The notes under the pieces are model-generated. The model did no database searches. It was not told the origin of the DNA and saw only the letters and a list, made by a program, of their open reading frames with translations. A stretch of DNA of 64,000 bases from Tenacibaculum mesophilum. GTDB taxonomy: Bacteria; Bacteroidota; Bacteroidia; Flavobacteriales; Flavobacteriaceae. The DNA lies in the NCBI RefSeq assembly GCF_003867075.1, contig NZ_CP032544.1, forward strand, positions 62,001-126,000. Direction: 5' to 3'. Positions 17,154 to 26,026 of the stretch are shown here, in pieces. Both the position numbers and the translations under genes were made by a program. Every line of letters begins with the position of its first letter. Positions within the stretch are counted from its first letter, which is position 1.

Positions 17154-18413
17154 ATGTACAAACCAACACTTGATTACGCACAGCAACAAGATAAAGAAGA
17201 TAAATTAGCACACTTAAGAGCACAATTTCATATTCCTAAAGATGCAAAAGGGAATGATTGGTTGTATTTTACAGGAAACTCTCTTGGGTTGCAACCAAAA
17301 CAAACACAACAATACATTCAACAAGAATTAGACGATTGGGCAAAATATGGAGTAGAAGGGCATTTTGAAGCTCGAAATCCATGGATGCCATATCACGAAT
17401 TTTTGACAAATTCGATGGCAAAAATAGTGGGAGCTAAACCATTAGAAGTGGTAGTGATGAATACGTTAACGACCAACTTACATTTGTTAATGGTGTCGTT
17501 TTATCAACCAACTAAAACAAAGTATAAAATTGTTATAGAGAGTGATGCTTTTCCTTCGGATAGGTACGCGGTACAATCGCAATTAAAATTCCATGGATTT
17601 GATACAGAAGAAGGATTGATAGAATGGAAACCTCGTGAAGGAGAAGAATTATTACGTATTGAAGATCTTGAGAAAATAGTAGATGAACAAGGTGATGAAA
17701 TAGCCTTGTTGTTGATTGGAGGAGTGAACTATTATACAGGACAGTATTTAGATATCAAACGTATTGCAGAAATAGGACATGCTAAAAACTGTATGGTAGG
17801 TATAGATTTAGCTCATGGTGCAGGAAATATTTCTCCAAAATTGCACGATAGCGGAGTTGATTTCGCGGCTTGGTGTACCTATAAGTATTTAAATTCGGGT
17901 CCTGGAAGTTTAGGAGGCCTATTTGTACATGAAAAACATGCACACAATAAAGACTTACCGCGTTTTGCAGGATGGTGGAACCATAACAAAGAAACTCGTT
18001 TTAACATGCGTCAACCATTTGATGTAATGGAGGGAGGAGAAGGTTGGCAGTTGAGTAATCCTCCTATTTTATCAATGGCAGCAATTAGAGCTTCATTAGA
18101 TATGTTTGAAGAGGTAGGAATGGAAGCGTTAAGAGCTAAATCGGAAAAATTAACGGGCTATTTTGAATATCTAATTAATCAGATTGATACCGATAGAATT
18201 AAAATAATTACGCCATCCAATCCGAAAGAAAGAGGGTGTCAATTATCTATCCAAGTAAAGAATGCAGACAAAAGTTTACACAAAAAACTAACCGAAAATA
18301 ATATTATAACCGACTGGAGAGAACCTGATGTAATTCGTTGTGCACCAGTGCCAATGTATAATAGTTTTGAAGATGTATACAGAATGGTTGAAATTTTAAA
18401 AACATTGCTATAA
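17154..18413 (+). CDS. kynU: Kynureninase
   Basis: A PLP enzyme that cleaves 3-hydroxykynurenine to 3-hydroxyanthranilate and alanine. I take ATG 17154 (MYKPTLDYAQQQD), giving 419 residues, the usual size; a start at 17124 adds ten residues not seen in the family. The PLP lysine is K244 in WCTYKYLNSGPG, preceded by GIDLAHGAGN. Other landmarks are YFTGNSLGLQPK near the N-terminus and FNMRQPFDVMEGGEGWQLSN. It is the first gene of a run with an S41 peptidase and kmo, and its stop codon is directly followed by the peptidase ATG. Confidence 0.97.
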   Translation: MYKPTLDYAQQQDKEDKLAHLRAQFHIPKDAKGNDWLYFTGNSLGLQPKQTQQYIQQELDDWAKYGVEGHFEARNPWMPYHEFLTNSMAKIVGAKPLEVVVMNTLTTNLHLLMVSFYQPTKTKYKIVIESDAFPSDRYAVQSQLKFHGFDTEEGLIEWKPREGEELLRIEDLEKIVDEQGDEIALLLIGGVNYYTGQYLDIKRIAEIGHAKNCMVGIDLAHGAGNISPKLHDSGVDFAAWCTYKYLNSGPGSLGGLFVHEKHAHNKDLPRFAGWWNHNKETRFNMRQPFDVMEGGEGWQLSNPPILSMAAIRASLDMFEEVGMEALRAKSEKLTGYFEYLINQIDTDRIKIITPSNPKERGCQLSIQVKNADKSLHKKLTENNIITDWREPDVIRCAPVPMYNSFEDVYRMVEILKTLL

Positions 18414-19613
18414 ATGAAAAAAGTAGTTGTTGTTTTTTTAGTTTTATGTAGCTTTAGTAGTATAGCTCAAACTAAGTATCAAAAAGATTTTGATTATTTG
18501 TGGAGTATGTTTGATGGATTCTACGCTTACTTTGATCAAAAACAAACAAATTGGGATGAGGTAAAAAAGATTTATCAAAAAGAGGTAGAAAATGTTTCGG
18601 ATGATTCTCAGTTTATTAGGTTAATAGAGAATATAACGTACGAACTATACGACCCTCATACGGGGATTAATCGAAATTTAAAATCTTCATTTCGACTAAT
18701 TCCAACATCAACTGATGCATGGGTAAAAATAAAGGATGGAAAATATTACATAGCTGACATTAGATCGGGTTTTGAAATTGAAGAAACAGGATTAAAGGTT
18801 GGAGATGAATTACTTCGTATTAACAATCGTAAAATTGAAGATTTAGTAGAAGAAGTACTGCCAAAATCTTTTAAAAACCCAAAAGGCGATGTAAAAGAGT
18901 TTTTTGCCAATTTATGGTTTGCTGGAAAGCATAATGAAGAAAGAGTGGTTCTAGTGCTAGAAAATGGAAAAGAAAAACAATATAAATTAAACAAACCTAC
19001 AGCTTCAAAAAAAGAAAACGGAACTTTAAGTTCAAGAGTTATAAAAGGAAATATAGGGTACATAAAACTAAATAATTCTTTAGGAAACAATGAGGTAATT
19101 AAAGCTTTTCCTAAAAAGGTAGATGAGTTTAGAGATACCAAAGCGATAATTGTAGATTTAAGAGATACACCAAGTGGAGGTAATGCAGAAGTAGCTAAAA
19201 GTATTATGGGAAAGTTTATATCGGAAACAATTCCATATCAAAAACATGAAAAAGTAAGTTTAGAAAGAGAGTTTGGTATAAAAAGAAGTTGGATTGAGTT
19301 ATTAACACCTTTAAAAAATCCATATAAAAAACCAGTTATTGTATTAGCAGGAAGGTGGACAGGAAGTGTAGGAGAAGCAATAGCACAAGGTTTTGATAAC
19401 ATAAAATCGGCAACAGTAGTGGGGACTGAGATGGCAAAATTGTTAGGAGCTATTGAATGTGATAGATTACCAAATACTAAGATCAATTTATGTTTTCCTG
19501 TTGAAAAACTGTTTCATGCAAGCGGTACGCCAAGAGAAAAATTTATTCCTGAAATTCACACGAAAACAAGTGAAGAAACATATAAAAAAGCGATTCAAAT
19601 AATAAATGAGTAA
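18414..19613 (+). CDS. S41-family peptidase, periplasmic
   Basis: A 399-residue protein with a signal peptide (VVVVFLVLCSFSSIAQ). A PDZ-like segment occupies about residues 95-160 (LKVGDELLRINNRKIED), followed by the S41 tail-specific protease core: GYIKLNNSLGNNEVIKAF, IIVDLRDTPSGGN, VIVLAGRWTGSVGEA with the likely nucleophile S318. It starts at the base after the kynU stop and overlaps kmo by 8 bp, so it is co-translated with two kynurenine enzymes. A periplasmic protease in a tryptophan-breakdown operon may supply or sense peptides; this is inference. Confidence 0.85.
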   Translation: MKKVVVVFLVLCSFSSIAQTKYQKDFDYLWSMFDGFYAYFDQKQTNWDEVKKIYQKEVENVSDDSQFIRLIENITYELYDPHTGINRNLKSSFRLIPTSTDAWVKIKDGKYYIADIRSGFEIEETGLKVGDELLRINNRKIEDLVEEVLPKSFKNPKGDVKEFFANLWFAGKHNEERVVLVLENGKEKQYKLNKPTASKKENGTLSSRVIKGNIGYIKLNNSLGNNEVIKAFPKKVDEFRDTKAIIVDLRDTPSGGNAEVAKSIMGKFISETIPYQKHEKVSLEREFGIKRSWIELLTPLKNPYKKPVIVLAGRWTGSVGEAIAQGFDNIKSATVVGTEMAKLLGAIECDRLPNTKINLCFPVEKLFHASGTPREKFIPEIHTKTSEETYKKAIQIINE

Positions 19614-21003
19614 AAAAGATAACATAGTAATTATAGGTGCTGGTTTATGCGGAAGTTTATTAGCACTTCGTTTAGCACAAAGAGGCTATAAGGTAGCAAT
19701 GTATGAAAGTCGTCCAGATTTACGAGTTACCGATATTTCAGCAGGACGTTCTATCAACTTAGCATTATCTGATCGCGGTTTTAAAGCACTTCGTTTATGT
19801 GGTGTAGAAGAAAAAGCGCGTGAAATTTGTATTCCGATGTACGGACGTTTAATGCACGATAGAGAAGGGAATACGTTTGCTTCTAATTATTCAGGTAGAG
19901 AAGGAGAATATATCAACTCTATTTCGAGAGGAGACTTAAACGGAATCTTATTAAACGAAGCGGAAGCACACGAAAATGTAAGCATTCATTTTAATACAGA
20001 GTGTACTTCGGTTGATATTGAAAATACCGTGGCGCATTTTAAAAACTACAATACGAAGGAAGAGTTTTCAGTAGATGGAGATGTGATTTTTGGAACAGAT
20101 GGTGCAGGATCTGCATTGAGGAAAAGCTACTATTTAGAAAGAAAATTCTTGTTTAGCTATTCGCAGAATTTCTTGACACATGGATACAAGGAATTAGAAA
20201 TTCCTGCAGACAAGTCAGGAAAACACCAAATAAGTAAAGATCATTTACATATTTGGCCTCGTGGAGAGTATATGTTAATTGCGTTGCCAAATTTAGATGG
20301 AAGTTTTACGGTAACCTTGTTTTTAAGTTACGACGAAGGAGAATACAATTTCAACAACTTAACTTCCGAAGAAAAGATAACTGAGTTTTTTGAAAAAGAA
20401 TTTTCAGATGCCTTAGCGTTGATACCAAGTATTAAAGATGAGTTTTTAAACAATCCAACAGGAGCTTTAGGAACGGTAAAATGCTCGCCTTGGCATTATC
20501 AAAACAAAACTTTGTTAATGGGAGATGCAGCACATGCGATTGTTCCGTTTTATGGACAAGGAATGAATGCATCGTTTGAAGATGTAACGGTATTTGATAC
20601 GATTCTAGATACGCACGAAGGAGATTGGCAAGCTACTTTTAAAGCGTATGAAAAAGCACGTAAAGAAGATACTGATGCGATTGCTGATTTAGCTATCGAT
20701 AATTTTTACGAAATGCGTGATCATGTAGCAAATCCATTATTTAAGCAAAAGAGGAAGTTAGAAATGGACTTAGAGAAGACGTTTCCAACAGAATATTTTT
20801 CAAAGTATTCTATGGTAACTTTTAATGAAGAGATTCCGTATGCAGAAGCGATGAAAAAAGGACGTGCGCAAGATAAAGCTCTGTTAAATATGGTGGCTCA
20901 TCATGATTTAGATGCAATCACCGATTTGAATGAGGTATTAAAAAAGGTGCAAGAAGAAACCAACGAAATTTTAGAAGAAGATAAAATTGCTGGATTTAGA
21001 TAG
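19606..21003 (+). CDS. kmo: Kynurenine 3-monooxygenase
   Basis: A 465-residue FAD-dependent aromatic hydroxylase that turns L-kynurenine into 3-hydroxykynurenine with NADPH and oxygen. FAD motif IIGAGLCGSLLALRLAQRG begins at residue 9; AGRSINLALSDRG and GDAAHAIVPFYGQGMNA are both characteristic of KMO. No C-terminal membrane helix is evident, as in other bacterial KMOs. It overlaps the S41 gene by 8 bp, and its product is the substrate of KynU from the same run. It ends 4 bp from the convergent XRE gene, the left boundary of the membrane-stress block. Confidence 0.95.
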   Translation: MSKKDNIVIIGAGLCGSLLALRLAQRGYKVAMYESRPDLRVTDISAGRSINLALSDRGFKALRLCGVEEKAREICIPMYGRLMHDREGNTFASNYSGREGEYINSISRGDLNGILLNEAEAHENVSIHFNTECTSVDIENTVAHFKNYNTKEEFSVDGDVIFGTDGAGSALRKSYYLERKFLFSYSQNFLTHGYKELEIPADKSGKHQISKDHLHIWPRGEYMLIALPNLDGSFTVTLFLSYDEGEYNFNNLTSEEKITEFFEKEFSDALALIPSIKDEFLNNPTGALGTVKCSPWHYQNKTLLMGDAAHAIVPFYGQGMNASFEDVTVFDTILDTHEGDWQATFKAYEKARKEDTDAIADLAIDNFYEMRDHVANPLFKQKRKLEMDLEKTFPTEYFSKYSMVTFNEEIPYAEAMKKGRAQDKALLNMVAHHDLDAITDLNEVLKKVQEETNEILEEDKIAGFR

Positions 21004-21007
21004 TTGT

Positions 21008-21766
21008 TTATTGTAGTTCTCTTTTTAGTTTCAAAAGTTCTTGTTCTAAAAAAGAAAGTTTGTTTTCTATAGAGGTGTTAAGGTCAGGAATTCTATTGAA
21101 AAATACATATTGTATTTTCCACAATTCTTTAATATCTGTAATAGAAAATGTTTTATCGGGGATGTTTTTATGGTTTGCACGTAGAGTTACAGAATCGTTT
21201 TCAATGTATAGTTTGCGTAGAATCAATTCATTTTTAACAAGAGTTAGTGTGAGCTCTCCATTTTTTAAGTTCTTTATAGTGTTGTTTGGTGTAAACTGGC
21301 CTATTACTATGTCGTTAGGGTATAATCCATTATTGTGATTAGCCATTTCTAAATTAGAAACAGTATAAGCTCTGAGTTTTTTTTGAGAGTTAATAGGGAG
21401 TTGAATTTTGGATAAATCATCAATAAAAGAAGTTTTGTTGTGGTGTTTTATGTATTCTGTAATTGTCTTTTCGGTTATGCAGGGTATAATGGTGAAGGTT
21501 TCTTTTGATAGTTTTTCAGTTTCTAGGGTTAAATCCTCTTTAAACTGAAGTAAATTATTAACTGTGAGTTCTGAAGTTAATAAATTGTCTATAGGAATGC
21601 TAAAATAATTAGCAATTTTTATAATGGTATCAATTTTTGGTTCGCTTCTGCCTTCTTCATAAGCGCCCAGTGTAGCTCTCTTAAGGTTAAAGAGTTCTGC
21701 AAAAGCTTGCTGGCTTAAACGTTTAACACTTCTGATTTTTTTTATGTTTTTACCAAAGAACGACAT
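21008..21766 (-). CDS. XRE-family regulator with S24-like C-terminal domain lacking the serine
   Basis: A 252-residue protein. Residues 5-62 form a Cro/CI helix-turn-helix (KRLSQQAFAELFNLKRATLG then AYEEGRSEPKIDTIIKIANY). The C-terminus resembles the beta-rich LexA/CI peptidase fold (GLYPNDIVIGQF, NGELTLTLVKNELILRKLYI, SVTLRANHKN), but where LexA has a GDSMEP serine this protein has MANHNNGLYPND, so self-cleavage is unlikely. It lies divergent from the YbjN-PspA-flotillin operon, with repeated TTGCTAA motifs in between, and is the obvious candidate regulator. Flavobacterial XRE proteins of this type are common. Confidence 0.85.
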   Translation of the reverse strand: MSFFGKNIKKIRSVKRLSQQAFAELFNLKRATLGAYEEGRSEPKIDTIIKIANYFSIPIDNLLTSELTVNNLLQFKEDLTLETEKLSKETFTIIPCITEKTITEYIKHHNKTSFIDDLSKIQLPINSQKKLRAYTVSNLEMANHNNGLYPNDIVIGQFTPNNTIKNLKNGELTLTLVKNELILRKLYIENDSVTLRANHKNIPDKTFSITDIKELWKIQYVFFNRIPDLNTSIENKLSFLEQELLKLKRELQ

Positions 21767-21770
21767 GTTT

Positions 21771-21851
21771 TTGCTAATTTTATTTGCTAAATGGTTTTAT
21801 TTTTGTATATTTGAGCAAACAATATTAGCTAATTATTTTTGTTTTTGCTAA
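21771..21851 (+). promoter_or_regulatory. Promoter and repeated operator motif of the PspA-flotillin operon
   Basis: TTTG (21783-21786), a 19-bp spacer and TATATTTG (21806-21813) form a complete flavobacterial -33/-7 promoter on the plus strand. Heptamer TTGCTAA occurs at 21771, 21784 and 21845, with the variant TAGCTAA at 21826. One copy overlaps the -33 box and others flank the -7 box, so binding of the XRE protein there could block or help polymerase. Predicted transcripts would have a leader of nearly 190 nt before the ATG at 22009. Confidence 0.6.
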
Positions 21852-22008
21852 TTTTCTTAGTTTAAAAATTAGTAGGGGGATGTTTAAAATTAATTTTTTT
21901 GAATCTATATTGCTAATAATATTATGTTAAGTGTCTTTGATTTTAGAAACTTTTTGTAATATTATCGCTTAAAAAGAATGCTATATTAACTAATCAAACT
22001 GCTTAAAA

Positions 22009-22404
22009 ATGAATACACATTTTAGTAAGGTAAAGGAGTTTTTACTTGGGTTAAATTTCAATATAATAAAAGAAAATCAAGAAGAAGGTATTTTTGTTGT
22101 TGAGAAAGAAAACGAAGGAATTAAAAACTTAATTATAGGAGTTGCAAATCCAATTATAATTTTTGAACAATATATCTTTAAAATTAAAGAGCCTAATCAA
22201 GAAGTTTTTAGGAGTTTACTGCAAAAGAATAGAGATATAATCCACGGAGCTTTTGTCTTAGATGAAAGTGGAGAGCGTGTTATTTTTAGAGATACACTTC
22301 AATTAGAGAATTTAGATGCTAATGAGTTTGAAGCGAGTTTAAACTCACTTAGCTTACTCTTAAGTGAATACTCAGATCACATTATTAATTTTTCAAAATA
22401 TTAA
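22009..22404 (+). CDS. YbjN/Tir-chaperone-like protein
   Basis: A 131-residue soluble protein of the YbjN fold: helix FSKVKEFLLGLNFNI, strands EGIFVVEKEN and IKNLIIGVANPIIIFEQYIF, then a long C-terminal helix LNSLSLLLSEYSDHI. FRSLLQKNRDIIHGAFVLDE is typical of the chaperone-like subclass. It heads the operon with PspA 11 bp behind, an arrangement known from PspA-associated gene neighbourhoods. It may chaperone the next products, which is inference. Confidence 0.75.
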   Translation: MNTHFSKVKEFLLGLNFNIIKENQEEGIFVVEKENEGIKNLIIGVANPIIIFEQYIFKIKEPNQEVFRSLLQKNRDIIHGAFVLDESGERVIFRDTLQLENLDANEFEASLNSLSLLLSEYSDHIINFSKY

Positions 22405-22415
22405 AAAAAATAGAT

Positions 22416-23129
22416 ATGAATTTTTTTAAAAGACTTTTTAAAATAGGGCAATCAGAAGCAAATTCTGCGATAGATAAAATGGAGGATCCTATTAAAATGA
22501 CAGAACAAGGAATTAGAGACTTAAAACTGAATTTAGAGAAGAGTTTAGAATCCTTAGCGCAAGTAAAGGCGTTGGCTATTAGAGCTAAAAATGATGTAGA
22601 AGAATTAACATATAAGAGTCAAGATTATGAGCAAAAAGCTGTGTTGATTTTAAAGAAAGGACAAAATGGTGATATAGAAGTATCTGAAGCAGATCGATTA
22701 GCAAAAGAAGCTCTAATGAAAAAAGAAGAGACAAACCATAAAATAGGAATGGTAAAAAAAGAAGAAGCTCAGTTTAATGACTCAGTAAGTAAATTAGAGC
22801 ACAATATTCAAGAGATTAAACAGAATATTAGTAAATGGGAAAATGAATTAAAAACATTAAAAGCAAGAGTTAAAGTTTCTAAGGCAACTAAGAACTTGAA
22901 TAAACAAATGGCTGATATTGATAGTGCTAGTACTGTTGCTATGTTAGAGCGTATGAAGGAGAAAGTGAAACAAGAAGAAGCTTTGGCTGAAGCTTATGGA
23001 GAAATAGCGAAATCGTCTAAATCAATAGATCAGGAACTGTCAGAGGCAGCAGATGTAACTGAAACTTCGGCAGAAGAAAGTCTGTCAAAATTAAAAGAAA
23101 AATTAGGGTTAAATAGTAAAGAAGAATAA
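22416..23129 (+). CDS. PspA/IM30 (ESCRT-III-like) membrane-remodelling protein
   Basis: A 237-residue coiled-coil protein. The N-terminal amphipathic helix MNFFKRLFKIGQSEANSAID and the following KMEDPIKMTEQGIRDL are characteristic of the PspA/Vipp1 family. Long helices then run to about residue 190 (LEKSLESLAQVKALAIRAKN, NKQMADIDSASTVAMLERMK), and the tail is acidic and flexible. Family members bind stressed inner membrane and polymerise. It sits between YbjN and an OB-fold membrane protein, 2 bp from the next gene, so tight co-expression is expected. Confidence 0.92.
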   Translation: MNFFKRLFKIGQSEANSAIDKMEDPIKMTEQGIRDLKLNLEKSLESLAQVKALAIRAKNDVEELTYKSQDYEQKAVLILKKGQNGDIEVSEADRLAKEALMKKEETNHKIGMVKKEEAQFNDSVSKLEHNIQEIKQNISKWENELKTLKARVKVSKATKNLNKQMADIDSASTVAMLERMKEKVKQEEALAEAYGEIAKSSKSIDQELSEAADVTETSAEESLSKLKEKLGLNSKEE

Positions 23130-23131
23130 AA

Positions 23132-23842
23132 TTGAACACTTTTACTGATATTATATTTTCATCTGTTAACTTGCCACTTACAATACTGGTAATTATACTT
23201 TTGTTGTATTGGATAGTGACAATGATTTCAGGAGTTGATTTCGATTTAGATATAGACGTAGATATCGATGTAGATTTTGATATTGATACAGATTCAGGAA
23301 TAGAAGGAGGGAATGCAGATTTTCATGATGTTTCAAATGCAGAAGTAAATAAAGAAGATGTACTAGGCAAGAGAAGAAAACCATTAAAATGGTGGCAATT
23401 TTTTCTGATTTACTTCAATTTTGTAGGGTTACCTTTTATGTTTACGTTTACCTGTTGGATTTTTATTTGGTGGATTTGTACGGCATTTTCTACTGTTTTA
23501 ACAGGAAGTATAAACAATAGCTTTGGTTTTGCATTAATGTTAATAGGTTTTTTACCCTCGTTGTTTATCAATAAAATTTTTACAACACCTTTTAAAAGTT
23601 TTTTTAAGAACTTAAATCAACACGGAGATTTACCGATAGATATAGTAGGTAGAGTAGGAGTTTCTTTATCGAACATCAAAGAAAAAAAATTAGGTTCAGC
23701 TGAAGTAAAAGCTGAAGGGACTCACTTATCAATAAATATTAAATCGTTAGATGGGAGTCCTATACAATTTAGAGAGCAAATCTTGATTATAAAACAAAGC
23801 CAAGATAAGTCTTTTTATTACGCACAATCATATATAAATTAA
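23132..23842 (+). CDS. OB-fold (NfeD/YqiJ-like) inner-membrane protein with acidic repeat loop
   Basis: About 236 residues starting at TTG 23132, needed to include the first membrane helix (LTILVIILLLYWIVTMI); the first in-frame ATG would remove it. After helix 1 comes an Asp-rich stretch (FDLDIDVDIDVDFDIDTD, residues 37-54). Two or three further helices occupy about 86-150, and the C-terminal 70 residues have an OB-like pattern (DIVGRVGVSLSNIKEKKLGS). E. coli pairs such a protein (YqiJ) with the flotillin YqiK; here too it directly precedes flotillin. It probably helps to anchor or regulate flotillin. Confidence 0.78.
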   Translation: MNTFTDIIFSSVNLPLTILVIILLLYWIVTMISGVDFDLDIDVDIDVDFDIDTDSGIEGGNADFHDVSNAEVNKEDVLGKRRKPLKWWQFFLIYFNFVGLPFMFTFTCWIFIWWICTAFSTVLTGSINNSFGFALMLIGFLPSLFINKIFTTPFKSFFKNLNQHGDLPIDIVGRVGVSLSNIKEKKLGSAEVKAEGTHLSINIKSLDGSPIQFREQILIIKQSQDKSFYYAQSYIN

Positions 23843-23869
23843 AAACAAATTATTTTAAAAAAAAGAACT

Positions 23870-25939
23870 ATGACAAACAGTTTATTACAGGTTATTGGAG
23901 TAGGTGTAGGTTTAATTCTATTCCTTATTATTCTATACTTTGCTATAATAGCAATGTTTTACAAAAAAGTACCGCAAGGGCAAGCATTGATACGTACAGG
24001 TTTCGGAGGAACTAAAGTAGCAACAGATAAAGGAATGTATGTAATACCTGTATTTCACAGAGTAGAAATTATGGATATTTCTGTAAAGAAAATCCAAATA
24101 GAACGTTTAGGTAATGATGGATTGCTTTGTAAGGATAACATGCGAGCAGATATTAAAGTTGCCTTTTTTGTAAGAGTAAACAATGAAGTAGAATTTATTA
24201 AAAAAGTAGCACAAACTATAGGTTGCGATAGAGCATCAGACATTTCAACTCTAGAAGATTTATTTGAAGCTAAGTTTTCTGAAGCTTTAAAAACGGTAGG
24301 GAAAAAATTTGACTTCACAGAGTTGTATGAAGCTCGTAGAGAGTTTAGAGATGAAATAGTTGATATAATAGGAACTGACTTAAATGGATACACGCTGGAA
24401 GACTGTGCAATTGATTACTTAGAGCAAACATCAGTATCTTATTTAAAAGCAGATAATATTTTAGATGCAGAAGGAATTAAAAAAATTACTGAATTAACAG
24501 CTGCACAAAATATTAAAGCAAACTTGATAAAAAGAGATGAAGAGAAAACTATTCGAAAGCAAGATGTAGAAGCTCGTGAAGCTATTTTAGAATTAGATAA
24601 ACAATTAGCGGAAAAAGAAGAACAACAAAAAAGAGAAATAGCCAACGTTAAAGCAAGAGAAGAAGCTGAAATCTTAAAAGTTAATCAAGAAGAGCTATTA
24701 AAATCAGAATCAGCAAGAATAGCAACAGAGGAAAAAGTACAAGTAGCAGAAGAAAATAAACAACGACAAGTTATTGTAGCGGCTAAGAATAAATTACGTA
24801 CAGATGTTGTTGAAACTGAAAGAGTAGAAAAAGATAGAATGTTAGAAGCTACTGAACGTGAGCGAATAGTTACATTGGCTCAGATTGAAAAAGAAAAGGT
24901 AGTTGAAGTAGAGAAGAAAAACATACAAGATGTTATTCGTGATCGTGTTACTTTAGAAAAAGGAGTTGTTGAAGAACAAGAGAATATGAAAGATATTCAG
25001 GCGTTTAAAACAGCAGAAAGAGAAAAGCAAGTTACCATTACGTTAGCTGAAGCAAAAGCTCAAGAAGATTTAATTAAAACAATTAAAGAAGCTGAGGCTC
25101 AAAAAGAAGCTGCAAAACAAAAAGCAGAAGAAATAAACATTGAAGCGCAGGCACATAAAGAAGCAAGTGAAAAAGAAGCTGATGCTCGTAAGACATTAGC
25201 AGATGCAAAAGCAAAAGAAGAAGCTACTTTAGGAATGTCAGAAGCTCAAGTAATGCATGCCAAAGCAGATGCTAGTGAACGATTTGGTACAATGGAGGCA
25301 CTTATTATTGAGAAGAAAGCAAAAGCAGAGGCTGTAGGTATTGAAGCAAAAGCTGAAGCACTAAGAAAAGAAGGAATGGCTGAAGCGGAAATTATAAGAG
25401 AAAAAGCCTTAGCAGATGCAGCTGGAATTGAAGAAAAAGCAGCAGCAATGAAAAAATTAGATGGTGTAGGTAAAGAACACGAAGAGTTTAAACTGCGTCT
25501 AGAAAAAGATTTAAAAGTAGATTTAGCGCACATCAACATACAAAAAGATATTGCAGATGCACAAGCTGATGTTATTGGACAAGCATTAAAATCTGCTAAA
25601 ATTGATATAGTAGGAGGAGAGACTATGTTCTTTGAGCAAATAATGGGACAAATTACTAAGGCTAAAGGACTAGATAAGATGATTGAAAATAGTAGTAATT
25701 TACAAGAGGTAAAGGATGCTATTTTAAGTAGTGATGATGTGAAAGGAAACTTAATGGAACGCGTTAGAGATTTTGCTGTAAAATACGGAATTTCTTCTGA
25801 TGATATTAAAAACCTAACAATTGCTAACTTATTAATGACTCTTAAAGAAAGAGCAACATCTGATGACGATCAAACGCTTTTAGGAAACCTTTTTAGCTTA
25901 GCAAAAGGTTTAGATATATCTAATAAAAAAATGAGTTAG
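23870..25939 (+). CDS. Flotillin-family (SPFH, YqiK-like) membrane scaffold
   Basis: A 689-residue protein with an N-terminal membrane helix (residues 7-28), an SPFH domain from about 30 to 200 (FYKKVPQGQALIRTGFGGTK, RADIKVAFFVRVNNEVEF, GYTLEDCAIDYLEQT), and a very long Ala/Glu/Lys-rich coiled coil over about residues 215-560. The tail DIVGGETMFFEQIMG near residue 580 is also typical of flotillins. Flotillins form rafts or cages in the inner membrane. It is 27 bp behind the OB-fold protein. A strong hairpin follows the stop, before the ATPase gene. Confidence 0.93.
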   Translation: MTNSLLQVIGVGVGLILFLIILYFAIIAMFYKKVPQGQALIRTGFGGTKVATDKGMYVIPVFHRVEIMDISVKKIQIERLGNDGLLCKDNMRADIKVAFFVRVNNEVEFIKKVAQTIGCDRASDISTLEDLFEAKFSEALKTVGKKFDFTELYEARREFRDEIVDIIGTDLNGYTLEDCAIDYLEQTSVSYLKADNILDAEGIKKITELTAAQNIKANLIKRDEEKTIRKQDVEAREAILELDKQLAEKEEQQKREIANVKAREEAEILKVNQEELLKSESARIATEEKVQVAEENKQRQVIVAAKNKLRTDVVETERVEKDRMLEATERERIVTLAQIEKEKVVEVEKKNIQDVIRDRVTLEKGVVEEQENMKDIQAFKTAEREKQVTITLAEAKAQEDLIKTIKEAEAQKEAAKQKAEEINIEAQAHKEASEKEADARKTLADAKAKEEATLGMSEAQVMHAKADASERFGTMEALIIEKKAKAEAVGIEAKAEALRKEGMAEAEIIREKALADAAGIEEKAAAMKKLDGVGKEHEEFKLRLEKDLKVDLAHINIQKDIADAQADVIGQALKSAKIDIVGGETMFFEQIMGQITKAKGLDKMIENSSNLQEVKDAILSSDDVKGNLMERVRDFAVKYGISSDDIKNLTIANLLMTLKERATSDDDQTLLGNLFSLAKGLDISNKKMS

Positions 25940-25950
25940 AATAACACTTG

Positions 25951-25978
25951 CCCGAGTATTGATTTTTCAATACTCGGG
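25951..25978 (+). terminator. Intra-operon terminator-like hairpin
   Basis: A perfect 12-bp stem (CCCGAGTATTGA / TCAATACTCGGG) with a TTTT loop is followed by a T-rich stretch ATTTCTTTT. It would end or weaken transcription between flotillin and the AAA+ ATPase gene 49 bp downstream. Confidence 0.75.
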
Positions 25979-26026
25979 ATTTCTTTTAATAGGTGTTTTA
26001 AAATTAATTTTAACTCGTAATTTTAT

